NCBI GenBank assembly: GCA_041389495.1
Contig: JAWKRT010000001.1
Coordinates: 434,001 to 498,000 of the forward strand
Source of the DNA: Myxococcota bacterium
Lineage (GTDB): Bacteria; Myxococcota_A; UBA9160; UBA4427
Direction of reading: 5' to 3'
Length of the DNA stretch: 64,000 bases
Part shown: piece by piece, positions 16,060-24,212 of the stretch
Layout: each line of letters starts with the position of its first letter
How positions within the stretch are numbered: position 1 is the stretch's first letter
Position numbers and translations under genes: made by a program
The notes under the pieces: generated by a model
What the model was told of the DNA's origin: nothing
Databases searched by the model: none
The model's input: the letters and a program-made list of their open reading frames with translations, nothing else

Positions 16060-18723
16060 ATGAGCGAGCCCGTCCGCACGATCGACCCGCAGGCGATCGA
16101 GAAGCACTTCGACGCCGACGCCGCGCAGCGCCGCTGGCACGAGCACTGGCAACGGCTCGGCGTCTACGAATGGGATCCGACGCGATCGCGCGCCGAGACG
16201 TTCGTCGTCGACACGCCGCCGCCCACCGCGTCGGGGTCGCTCCACGTCGGGCACGTCTTCTCGTACACGCAGACCGACGTGATCGCGCGCCATCAGCGCA
16301 TGCGCGGCAAGAACGTCTTCTACCCGATGGGCTGGGACGACAACGGGCTGCCGACCGAGCGGCGCGTCCAGAACTACTTCCACATCCGCTGCGACCCGCA
16401 CACGCCCTACGAGCCCGGGCTGCGCGTCGAGCCCGCGACGGCCAAGGCGCGCAAGCAGCCCGCGCGGCTCGTCTCGCGGCAGAACTTCATCGAGATCTGC
16501 GCCGGGCTCACGGCCATCGACGAGCAGGCGTTCAAGGGCCTCTTCCAGTCGCTCGGCCTGTCGATCGACTGGAAGCTCGAGTACGCGACGATCGACGACC
16601 ACTGCCGCTCCACCGCGCAGCGGTCGTTCCGCGACCTCTTCGACAAGGGCCACGTCTACACCACGCACGCGCCGACGATGTGGGACGTCGACTTCCAGAC
16701 GGCCGTCGCACAGGCGGAGGTCGAGGACAAGCAGGAGGCGGGCGCCTATCACCGGATCGAGTTCGGCGTCGAGGGGAGCGACGAGGGCTTCGTGATCGCG
16801 ACGACGCGGCCCGAGCTGCTGCCCGCGTGCGTCGGCGTGTGCGCACACCCCGACGACGAACGCTATGCGCACCTGTTCGGGCGCAACGCGGTGACGCCGC
16901 TCTTCTTCGCGCCGGTGCCCGTCTTCGCGAGCGAGCTCGCCGACCCCGAGAAGGGAACCGGCATCCTCATGGTCTGCACGTTCGGCGACGCGACGGACGT
17001 GCACTGGTGGCGCGAGCAGGGCCTCGCGCTCCGCCAGCTCGTGCAGCGGAACGGCCGGCTCGCCGAGGTCGAGTTCGGCACCGAGGCCTTCCCGAGCGCG
17101 CGGCCCGAGGCCGCGAACGCATGCTATGCGGGGCTCGCGGGCAAGGGCACGAAGCAGGCGCGCGCGGCGATCGTCGAGCTGCTTCGCGATGCGGCGGGCA
17201 GCGCCACCGGGCGCGGCGCGCCGCTCCAGGGCGAGCCCGAGCCGATGACGCACGCCGTCCGCTACTACGAGCGCGGCGAGCGCCCGCTCGAGTACGTGCC
17301 GACGCGGCAGTGGTTCTGCCGCCTGCTCGACAAGAAGGAGGCGCTGCTGCGCAAGGGCGAGGAGGTGCAGTGGCACCCGGCCTTCATGCGTCAGCGCTTC
17401 CGCGACTGGACCGAGGGGCTCACGATCGACTGGTGCCTGTCGCGCCAGCGCTACTTCGGCGTGCCGATCCCCGTCTGGTATCCGCTCGACGCGAACGGCG
17501 CTCCGGACTACGCGCACCCGATCTGCGCCGACGTCGACCAGCTCCCCGTCGACCCGATGATGCACACGCCGAAGGGGTTCGACGAGTCGCAGCGCGGCGA
17601 GCCCGGCGGCTTCGTCGGCGAGGCCGACATCTTCGACACCTGGTTCACGAGCTCGATGACGCCGCAGATCGGCTCGCACTGGCAGGTCGACCCCGCGCGC
17701 CACGCGAAGCTCTTCCCCGCCGACGTGCGCCCGCAGGCGCACGAGATCATCCGCACGTGGGCCTTCTACACGATCGCGAAGGCGATGCTGCACGAGGACG
17801 CGATCCCGTGGCGGCACATCCTGATCTCGGGCTGGATCCTCGACCCCGATCGCAAGAAGATGTCGAAGAGTCAGGGCAACGTCGTGACGCCGACCGAGCC
17901 GATCGAGAAGTACGGCGCCGACAGCGTCCGCTACTGGGCCGCGAGCGCGCGGCTCGGCGTCGACACCGCGCTCGACGAGCAGGTCTACAAGGTCGGCAAG
18001 CGGCTCGCGACGAAGCTCTACAACGCGGGCAAGTTCGTGCTCTCGCAGCCGGGCGACGTGCATCCCGTGTCGTGCGAGCTCGACCGCGCCTTCGTCGCGA
18101 AGCTCCGCGCCCTCGCCGCGCGCGCGACGCGCGCGTTCGACGACTTCAACTACGCACAGGCGCTCCAGGAGTCGGAGAGCTTCTTCTGGACGCACTTCAC
18201 CGACACGTACCTCGAGCTCGCGAAGCCGCGCGCGCGCTGGTACGCCGACGGCGAGACGGCGGGCGAGCGCGGCGCGCAGAGCGGCTCGGCCGTCGCCGCG
18301 CTGCGGAGCGGCCTCTCGGTGATCCTGCGTCTGCTCGCGCCGCCGATGCCGTTCATCACCGAGGAGATCTGGTCCTGGACGTTCGCCGGTGAGACCGGGC
18401 ACGCGAGCATCCACGCGGCGCCGTGGCCCTCCGAGGACGAGCTCGCCGACGTCGCGCCGCCCGACGACGAGCGGAGCTTCGACGTCGCCGTCGCGGCGCT
18501 CGCCGCGATCAACAAGGCGAAGGCCGACGCCGCGGTGTCGATGGGACGCGAGGCCGAGCGGCTCGCGCTCGCGGCGAACGGCGCGACGCACGCGGTGCTC
18601 GAGCGGGTGCGCGAGGACGTGCTCGCCGCGGGCCGCGTGCACGCCTGCGAGTGCGTGGTCGACGACGCGCTCGAGGACGGTGCGTTCGAGGTGCGCGGCG
18701 CGACCTTCGTCGAGCGCGACTGA
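16060..18723 (+). CDS. valS: Valyl-tRNA synthetase
   Basis: 887 residues. Class I signatures: HVGH (HIGH box) near 66-70 and KKMSKSQGN near 605-612. The editing (CP1) domain lies between, with ATTRPELLPACVGV. The GWDDNGLPTERRVQNYF segment is ValS-specific. It is of the shorter, archaeal-like bacterial type; the C-terminal helix region is present but the long terminal coiled-coil arm of E. coli ValS is not obvious. It charges tRNA-Val. It stands alone with its own leader and a hairpin after it. Confidence 0.95.
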   Translation: MSEPVRTIDPQAIEKHFDADAAQRRWHEHWQRLGVYEWDPTRSRAETFVVDTPPPTASGSLHVGHVFSYTQTDVIARHQRMRGKNVFYPMGWDDNGLPTERRVQNYFHIRCDPHTPYEPGLRVEPATAKARKQPARLVSRQNFIEICAGLTAIDEQAFKGLFQSLGLSIDWKLEYATIDDHCRSTAQRSFRDLFDKGHVYTTHAPTMWDVDFQTAVAQAEVEDKQEAGAYHRIEFGVEGSDEGFVIATTRPELLPACVGVCAHPDDERYAHLFGRNAVTPLFFAPVPVFASELADPEKGTGILMVCTFGDATDVHWWREQGLALRQLVQRNGRLAEVEFGTEAFPSARPEAANACYAGLAGKGTKQARAAIVELLRDAAGSATGRGAPLQGEPEPMTHAVRYYERGERPLEYVPTRQWFCRLLDKKEALLRKGEEVQWHPAFMRQRFRDWTEGLTIDWCLSRQRYFGVPIPVWYPLDANGAPDYAHPICADVDQLPVDPMMHTPKGFDESQRGEPGGFVGEADIFDTWFTSSMTPQIGSHWQVDPARHAKLFPADVRPQAHEIIRTWAFYTIAKAMLHEDAIPWRHILISGWILDPDRKKMSKSQGNVVTPTEPIEKYGADSVRYWAASARLGVDTALDEQVYKVGKRLATKLYNAGKFVLSQPGDVHPVSCELDRAFVAKLRALAARATRAFDDFNYAQALQESESFFWTHFTDTYLELAKPRARWYADGETAGERGAQSGSAVAALRSGLSVILRLLAPPMPFITEEIWSWTFAGETGHASIHAAPWPSEDELADVAPPDDERSFDVAVAALAAINKAKADAAVSMGREAERLALAANGATHAVLERVREDVLAAGRVHACECVVDDALEDGAFEVRGATFVERD

Positions 18724-18724
18724 C

Positions 18725-18749
18725 GCGCGCGGCGCGAAGGGCCGCGCGC
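18725..18749 (+). terminator. Hairpin after valS
   Basis: 9-bp stem GCGCGCGGC (18725-18733) with GCCGCGCGC (18741-18749), 7-base loop. No U-tract. A triple GTCGCGC tandem repeat follows at 18764-18784. Confidence 0.5.
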
Positions 18750-18808
18750 CGGGCCGCCCGATCGTCGCGCGTCGCGCGTCGCGCGCCGGGACGTCCGCGC
18801 GCCGCTGC

Positions 18809-19636
18809 CTAACGTCGCCGCGCCAGCCGCACGAGCCCTTCCTGCGCGACCGACGCGAAGCGCACGCCGTCGCGCGCGTACATCGCGCCGAAGGCCAGGC
18901 CGCGCGCGGCGTGGCTCACCGGGCTCTCGCTCACGTACAGGATCCAATCGTCGAAGCGCGGCGCGCGGTGCAGCCACATCGCGTGGTCGAGGCTCGTCAC
19001 CATGATGTCGCGGCGCTCGTAGCCCATCGGGCCCACGGCCGCGCCCGCGAGCGTGCGATCGCTCGCGTAGACGGCGAGCGCCGCGTGCAGGCGCGCGTCC
19101 TCGGGCACGTCGCCGCGCGGGCGCATCCAGACGAAGCGCGTTCCGTCGGCCAGCTCCTCGGGCGGGAGCCGCACCTCGAAGGCCTCGACGTGCGCGGCCC
19201 AGAAGGGCGGCAGGTTCCAGCCCTTCCGCACCTCCTCCCAGAGCGGCAGGCCCTCGGGCCCCGGCACGTCGGGCATCGGCTCCTGGTGCTCGCCGCCCGG
19301 CTCGGGGCGCGTGAAGCTCGCCGCGAGGTTGAAGATCGCCTCGCCGCCCTGGTAGGCGACGACCCGGCGCGTCGAGTACGTGCGCCCGTCCCGGATGCGG
19401 TGCACGACGAAGCGGATCGGCTTGCCGTAGTCGCCGCCGCGCAGGAAGTACGCGTGCAGCGAGTGGAGCGCGCCCTCGTCGACGGTGCGCTGCGCGGCCA
19501 TCGCCGACTGCGCCGCGACCATGCCGCCGAAGAGCCGGCCCGTGCCCTCGCCCGGGTCGCCGAGGAAGAGGTCGTCGTCGAGGGCCTCGAGCGACAGGCC
19601 GCGGAGGACGCGGGCGATGGGCGACTCGTCGGACAC
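18809..19636 (-). CDS. tesB: Acyl-CoA thioesterase II
   Basis: 275 residues, the usual TesB double-hotdog length. FLGDPGEGTGRLFGGMVAAQSAMAA is the typical N-terminal hotdog motif, and MVTSLDHAMWLHRAPRFDDWILY the conserved C-terminal block. It hydrolyses medium and long acyl-CoA esters to free acid and CoA in the cytoplasm, fitting the lipid catabolic genes later in the window. Start GTG 19636 has AAGGAGGG upstream. Divergent from the TetR gene at 19790, which may control it. Confidence 0.92.
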   Translation of the reverse strand: MSDESPIARVLRGLSLEALDDDLFLGDPGEGTGRLFGGMVAAQSAMAAQRTVDEGALHSLHAYFLRGGDYGKPIRFVVHRIRDGRTYSTRRVVAYQGGEAIFNLAASFTRPEPGGEHQEPMPDVPGPEGLPLWEEVRKGWNLPPFWAAHVEAFEVRLPPEELADGTRFVWMRPRGDVPEDARLHAALAVYASDRTLAGAAVGPMGYERRDIMVTSLDHAMWLHRAPRFDDWILYVSESPVSHAARGLAFGAMYARDGVRFASVAQEGLVRLARRR

Positions 19637-19726
19637 GGATCCCTCCTTGGCGGGCGCCCGTCTCTAGCGAACCCGGGCGGGGCGGTCGATCGCCGCCGCA
19701 CCGTCGACGTTCGATCAGGTATCCAT

Positions 19727-19748
19727 GAATTTGGGGTTTCTACAATTC
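19727..19748. promoter_or_regulatory. AT-rich promoter/operator between tesB and tetR
   Basis: GAATT (19727-19731) and AATTC (19744-19748) form a dyad overlapping TACAAT (19741-19746), a good -10 box 43 bases before the TetR start. A TetR-type autoregulatory operator is inferred. Confidence 0.45.
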
Positions 19749-19789
19749 GAGAGATCGACTACATGAGTCGGCACGGGGAGGGGAGGCGG

Positions 19790-20446
19790 ATGGCCGGGCT
19801 TCGCGAGCGCAAGCGCGAGCGGCTGCGCGCCGACGTCGTGCGGGTGGCTGCCGAGCTCGCGGCCGCGCGGCCGTTCGGCGCGATCCGCGTCCGCGACCTC
19901 GCCCGCCGCCTCGAGATCAGCGAGGCCACCTTCTTCAACCACTTCCCGACCAAGGCCCACGTCCTCGACGCGTGGCTCGAGGACGAGCTCGCGAACGCGT
20001 TCGCTGGGGTCGTGGCCTCGACCGCGCCGGGCCGCGCGCCGCTCCGCGCCGCGGTGCGCGGGCTCGCCGAGCGCGCGCGCCGCGCGAGCGGGCTCGGCGC
20101 CGAGGCGTGGCGAGGCGCGCGCGCGCAGCGGGCGGCGGGCGCGGCGGCCGAGCGCAGCGCGCTCGCCTCGGCGCTCGCGCGCGCCGCCGAGCGCGGAGAG
20201 CTGCGACGCGACATCGATGCGCGCGAGCTCGCGCTCGTGCTGGCGGCCGCCGTCGCCTGCGCGATCGCGCACGCCCTCGCGGCATCGGACGATGCGGCGC
20301 GGGCCGCCGAGCCGGTCGGCGCGGCGACCGACGTCCCCGCGCGCGCGCTCGCCGCCGCCGACCTCGTGCTGGACGGTGCGAGCCGGCGCCACGAGCGCGT
20401 GCGGATCGGCGCCCTCGCATCCCCCGCCGCCCACGCGCGCGACTAG
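19790..20446 (+). CDS. TetR family transcriptional regulator
   Basis: 218 residues. The N-terminal helix-turn-helix (about 20-60: IRVRDLARRLEISEATFFNHFPTK) is typical, with FFNHF in place of the common YYHF. The C-terminal ligand domain is Ala/Arg-rich and diverged. ATG 19790 is chosen over ATG 19763 because of GGGGAGGGGAGG just before it. Divergent tesB is the natural target candidate. The ligand is unknown, perhaps an acyl-CoA. Confidence 0.83.
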   Translation: MAGLRERKRERLRADVVRVAAELAAARPFGAIRVRDLARRLEISEATFFNHFPTKAHVLDAWLEDELANAFAGVVASTAPGRAPLRAAVRGLAERARRASGLGAEAWRGARAQRAAGAAAERSALASALARAAERGELRRDIDARELALVLAAAVACAIAHALAASDDAARAAEPVGAATDVPARALAAADLVLDGASRRHERVRIGALASPAAHARD

Positions 20447-20455
20447 CACGCTCCG

Positions 20456-20474
20456 CGCTCGCGCCGCGCGAGCG
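20456..20474. terminator. Small hairpin between convergent tetR and STT3-like gene
   Basis: CGCTCGC (20456-20462) pairs with GCGAGCG (20468-20474), possibly extended by one inner G-C pair. No U-tract; modest evidence. Confidence 0.4.
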
Positions 20475-20505
20475 GCGCCCGCGCCGTCCGCGCGCGTACC
20501 CGGCT

Positions 20506-22689
20506 CTACGGCTGCGCGTCGCGACGAGCGACCGCGAGCGGCGGCGCCTCGACGCGCCCGCCTTCGCGCACCGCGCGCGCGGCGACGACGACGCGCCCCT
20601 CGAGCGCTCCGGCGCGCAGCTGCCACGCCGCGCCCCCCGCATCGTCGCTCGCCTGTGCGACCGCGATCGCGAACCTCCCGCTCGCGTCCGCGCGCGCCCG
20701 CGCGACGACGCGCGTCGCTCCCGGCGTCGCGACGAGCGTCGCCTCGACGCTCTCGCCCGGCGGCGCGCTTCCCTCGATGGTCGCGCCGGCGACGCGCTCG
20801 AAGACCCGATAGGAAGCGACGCCGGCTCGGGCCGCCCGTGCGGGCGTCGCGAAGCGCAGCCGGTGGTGCGCGAGGCCGACGAGCGCGGGCTCGGCGAGCC
20901 GCCGCAGCATCGTCCGCGGACCGAGCCGTTCGCGGTCGTCGCTCGTCAGGCTCTCGACCACCACGAAGCGCGCGCGCAGACGGTCGAGCAGCCGCACGGC
21001 GCGCGGCTCGGCGGAGCGGAAGTACTCGCGGTGGAGCGCGAAGCCGCGCGGCCCGACGTCGTCGCCGAAGTTGCTCGCGACGACCGGGAGCGCGGCGGCG
21101 TAGAGCAGCGCGTGTCCGTGCTCCCACGGCGCGAGGACGCCGAACCCGGGCGCGTCGAGCGACGGCGGCGCGTCGGGCGCGATGCCGGCCTCGGCGCGCA
21201 GCCAGTCTGCCGCAGCGAGCAGGTTGCGCCGGCTCTGCTGCGGCGCGGGAAGCGGCGCCGCCGCATCGAAGGCCTCGCGCGCGGCGCGCGCGTGCGGTGC
21301 GAGCGCCGGCGCGGCGAGCGCGAGCAGCGCGGCGCCGACCGCAGCGCGCGCGCGGCCGCGGCCGAGCGCGGGAGCGAGCGCGTCGGCGGCGCGCACCGCC
21401 GCCCATCCCGCGAGCCACGCGACGGCGAGCGCGGCCTCGCCCGCGAAGCGCTTCTGCGCGACGGCCGCGAGCGCGGCGCCGACGGCGAACACGAGCACGA
21501 CGGCGCGCGCCGGCGCGTCGCGCCGCGCGCGCGCGTCGCGCGCGTAGGCGGCGACGAGCGCCGGCAGCAGCAGTCCGAGCGCCGACAGTCGCGCGAGCGC
21601 CGGTGCGAGCGCGAGTGCGCCGCGCCGCTCGAAGAGCGGCTCGGACTCCGCGACGACGTGCTGGAAGTCCTCGGCGCGCGCGAGCCACTGCCACGCCTCG
21701 CCGCCCGCGCGCAGCAGCTCGGGGAACACCACGGCGCTCGCGCCCGCGACGGCGAGCGCGATGCCCGCGGCCGCCGCCGTGCGCGCCCCGCGCGCGCCCT
21801 CCGCCGTGCGCGCGAAGACGGCGCTCGCGAGCGCGGCGTGCGCGGCCGCCGCCGCGAACGCCCACGGCTGGAAGTGCGAGAGCACCGTCGCCGACCACGC
21901 GCTCCACGGCTCGGGCGGCGCGGCCGTGCAGAAGGGCGCCACGAGCGCGGCCGCGAGCGCGTGTCCGAGCGCGCGCCGGCGCAGCCAGCGCGCGCTCTCG
22001 ACGGGCTGCGCGTCGCGCGGGCCGACGAGCCGGCCGGCGAGCAGGCCGAGCTCGACGAGCGCGACGTGCAGCAGCGCGCCCGGCCACGTGACGAGGGCGA
22101 GCGCCTCGAGGGCGGAGAGCGCGGCGACGTGTGCGAGCGAGTCGTCGAGCGCGACGCGCACGGCGGCGCCCAGCATCGCAGCCGCGAGCGCAGAGACGGC
22201 GACGTGGTGATCGACGAATCCCACCTGTGCGTACCACGTGAGGCCGCCGAGCACGCAGGCGAGCGCGCCCGCGACGAGCGCGGCGCGCGCGCCGTCGAGC
22301 GCGCGCACCGCGGCGTGGAGCGCGACGACGCCGAGCGCGCCGAGGACGGGCGGCACCCAGGCGGCCGCCGTCTCCGCGCCGCGCAACCCGGCGAGCGCCC
22401 ACGCCGGCGCCGCGGCCGCAGCGACGAGCGCGTCGAACGCCGGCGGCCAGATCGCGCGCGACCCGTCCGGCCACGCGAGGAACGGGTCGACGTCGACGTG
22501 TGCGGGGAAGTGCGCGAGCGCGAACATCGCGCGCCGCACGTGATACCACGCATCGTTGCCCGCGAAGACGACGCGGTCGGCGTCGAAGACGTGGCGCCAC
22601 GGGAGCGCGCGCACGGCGAGCGCAGCGAGGAAGAGCGCCGTCGCTGCGAGCGCGGAACCGGAGCGGGGAGGCTCCGGTCCGTCGGTCAA
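20506..22689 (-). CDS. STT3/PglB/AglB-like oligosaccharyltransferase, membrane GT-C protein
   Basis: 727 residues with about a dozen membrane segments and a soluble C-terminal domain. Residues 45-50 NDAWYH plus DPFLAWPDGS resemble the first acidic motif of archaeal STT3 (DxYYHxR...YPxG); VGFVDHHV near 150 matches its second acidic motif; APWEHGHALLY followed by PVVASNFGDD corresponds to the WWDYG region. These enzymes transfer a lipid-linked oligosaccharide to protein Asn residues on the outer face. WWDYG is not canonical, so substrate use may differ. The start is taken as TTG 22689, overlapping the acyltransferase stop (TTGA); no strong ribosome site, so translation is coupled. Confidence 0.68.
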   Translation of the reverse strand: MTDGPEPPRSGSALAATALFLAALAVRALPWRHVFDADRVVFAGNDAWYHVRRAMFALAHFPAHVDVDPFLAWPDGSRAIWPPAFDALVAAAAAPAWALAGLRGAETAAAWVPPVLGALGVVALHAAVRALDGARAALVAGALACVLGGLTWYAQVGFVDHHVAVSALAAAMLGAAVRVALDDSLAHVAALSALEALALVTWPGALLHVALVELGLLAGRLVGPRDAQPVESARWLRRRALGHALAAALVAPFCTAAPPEPWSAWSATVLSHFQPWAFAAAAAHAALASAVFARTAEGARGARTAAAAGIALAVAGASAVVFPELLRAGGEAWQWLARAEDFQHVVAESEPLFERRGALALAPALARLSALGLLLPALVAAYARDARARRDAPARAVVLVFAVGAALAAVAQKRFAGEAALAVAWLAGWAAVRAADALAPALGRGRARAAVGAALLALAAPALAPHARAAREAFDAAAPLPAPQQSRRNLLAAADWLRAEAGIAPDAPPSLDAPGFGVLAPWEHGHALLYAAALPVVASNFGDDVGPRGFALHREYFRSAEPRAVRLLDRLRARFVVVESLTSDDRERLGPRTMLRRLAEPALVGLAHHRLRFATPARAARAGVASYRVFERVAGATIEGSAPPGESVEATLVATPGATRVVARARADASGRFAIAVAQASDDAGGAAWQLRAGALEGRVVVAARAVREGGRVEAPPLAVARRDAQP

Positions 22690-23594
22690 CGGAACCAGCC
22701 GTCGCGCGCGTCGAGGCCCTGGCGGACGAGCGCGCGAATGCGGTCCTCGACGACGCGCACGTGCTCGCGCACGTGCGCGTCCTCGTCGTTGGGATCGCCG
22801 GCGAAGTGCAGCGGCTCGCCGAACGCGATGCGGAACTTGACGGGGAGCGGGATCACCGCGAGCGGCCCGAGCAGCGGGAACGTCAGCGTGATCGGGAGCG
22901 CGGGCGCGCCGATCGCGCGCCCGAGCGACTCGACGCGCGCGAGCCCGGGCGACTGCTCCTCGGAGCCCACGATGCCGACCGGGACGATGGGCGTGCCGGT
23001 CTGCAGGGCCATCCGCAGGAAGCCGAGCCCGAACTCCTTCAGCTCGTACGCCTCGGCGTAGGGCTTGATGAAGCCGCGCTGCCCTTCCGGGAAGACCATG
23101 ACGGCCTCCTCGTGCTCGAGCAGCGCGATGCAGTTCTCGGGCGTGCCGACGACCGAGCCCATGCGCTGCATCAGCACGTTGAAGAACGGGACCGTCGGCA
23201 GGTAGTACTCGCCCATGCCGCGCGCGATGCGCGGCGGCTCGCGCTCGAGGAGGAGCGCCGTCGACAGCATCGCGGCGTCGTAGGCGAACGTGTTGCCCGC
23301 GTGGTTCGCGATCAGCAGCACGCGCCCGTCGGGCACGTTCTCGATGCCCGTCGTCTCGACGCGCAGCCAGTGGCGATAGAGGAGCGCGAGCGGCAGCGCG
23401 AGCCGCGTCGTCCAGCGCGGGTCGTAGCCGAACGGGTCGTAGCCGTACTCGTTGCACGCGACCGGGAGCCGCGCCGCGCGCTCGTCGAGCTCCGTCCACA
23501 GCTCCCACAGGCTCGTCGGCAGCCACCACGGCGGCGGCGTCGGCCGCCGCGCGGGCGGCTCGGTGCGGCGACGTCGAGGCTTCGCGGAGGCCAC
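22686..23594 (-). CDS. Lysophospholipid acyltransferase family protein (PlsC-like)
   Basis: 302 residues. VLLIANHAGNTFAYDAAML is the catalytic His motif in the variant seen in MGAT/DGAT-like acyltransferases (longer His-Asp spacing than HX4D). VMVFPEGQRGFIKP and TGTPIVPVGIVGSEE are the downstream glycerolipid-binding motifs. It likely transfers an acyl chain to a lysolipid or related alcohol at the membrane. GTG 23594 has AAGGA upstream. It is 12 bases after the MaoC gene and coupled to the STT3-like gene. Confidence 0.83.
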   Translation of the reverse strand: MASAKPRRRRTEPPARRPTPPPWWLPTSLWELWTELDERAARLPVACNEYGYDPFGYDPRWTTRLALPLALLYRHWLRVETTGIENVPDGRVLLIANHAGNTFAYDAAMLSTALLLEREPPRIARGMGEYYLPTVPFFNVLMQRMGSVVGTPENCIALLEHEEAVMVFPEGQRGFIKPYAEAYELKEFGLGFLRMALQTGTPIVPVGIVGSEEQSPGLARVESLGRAIGAPALPITLTFPLLGPLAVIPLPVKFRIAFGEPLHFAGDPNDEDAHVREHVRVVEDRIRALVRQGLDARDGWFR

Positions 23595-23606
23595 GCTGCG
23601 TCCTTG

Positions 23607-24062
23607 CTATTCGGGGTAGTAGCGGCTGATCGTGTCGACGACGCAGGCCGGGCGGCCGCCGCCCTCGACCTCGACCGTGACGCGGATCGTCGCCTGCACG
23701 GCGCCGTCCTTCGTGTCCTCGGCGGCCACGAGCTCGCCGACGCCGCGGATGCGCGACCCGACCGGGACGGGCGCCGGGAAGCGCAGTCGGTCGGCGCCGT
23801 AGTTCACGCCCATCTTGAACCCGCGCACCTCGGCGATCTCGGGAAGGAAGAGGTTCACGAGCGACATCGTCAGGTAGCCGTGCGCGATCGTCGTGCCGTA
23901 CGGGCCGTCCTTCGCCTTCTCGGGGTCGACGTGGATCCACTGATGGTCGCCGGTCGCGTCGGCGAACGTGTCGATGCGCTCCTGCGTGATCTCGAGCCAG
24001 CCGCTCTCGCCGATGCGCTCGCCGACGTGGTCCTTCAGCTCGTGCGGGGTGTGGAAGATCAT
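23607..24062 (-). CDS. MaoC family dehydratase ((R)-specific enoyl-CoA hydratase-like)
   Basis: 151 residues, one hotdog domain. FADATGDHQWIHVDPEKAKDGPYGTTIAHGYLTMSL contains the hydratase-2 catalytic Asp and His. It hydrates trans-2-enoyl-CoA to 3-hydroxyacyl-CoA. NYGADRLRFPAPVPVGSRIR is the usual following strand. ATG 24062 is the only sensible start. Context with an acyltransferase suggests lipid metabolism. Confidence 0.92.
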   Translation of the reverse strand: MIFHTPHELKDHVGERIGESGWLEITQERIDTFADATGDHQWIHVDPEKAKDGPYGTTIAHGYLTMSLVNLFLPEIAEVRGFKMGVNYGADRLRFPAPVPVGSRIRGVGELVAAEDTKDGAVQATIRVTVEVEGGGRPACVVDTISRYYPE

Positions 24063-24212
24063 CGGGCTCCCGTCCTCGTGAGTCGCCGCGCGACGCGGTG
24101 GGGGTGGCTCGCGCCCGGCGCGCGGGCGGGACGCCGGCCGAGGTTCGCCCAGTCGCCGCGCTTCGTCATCCGAGCACGGGCTCGCGGCCTCCGGCGTCCC
24201 GGCTCGCCCCGC

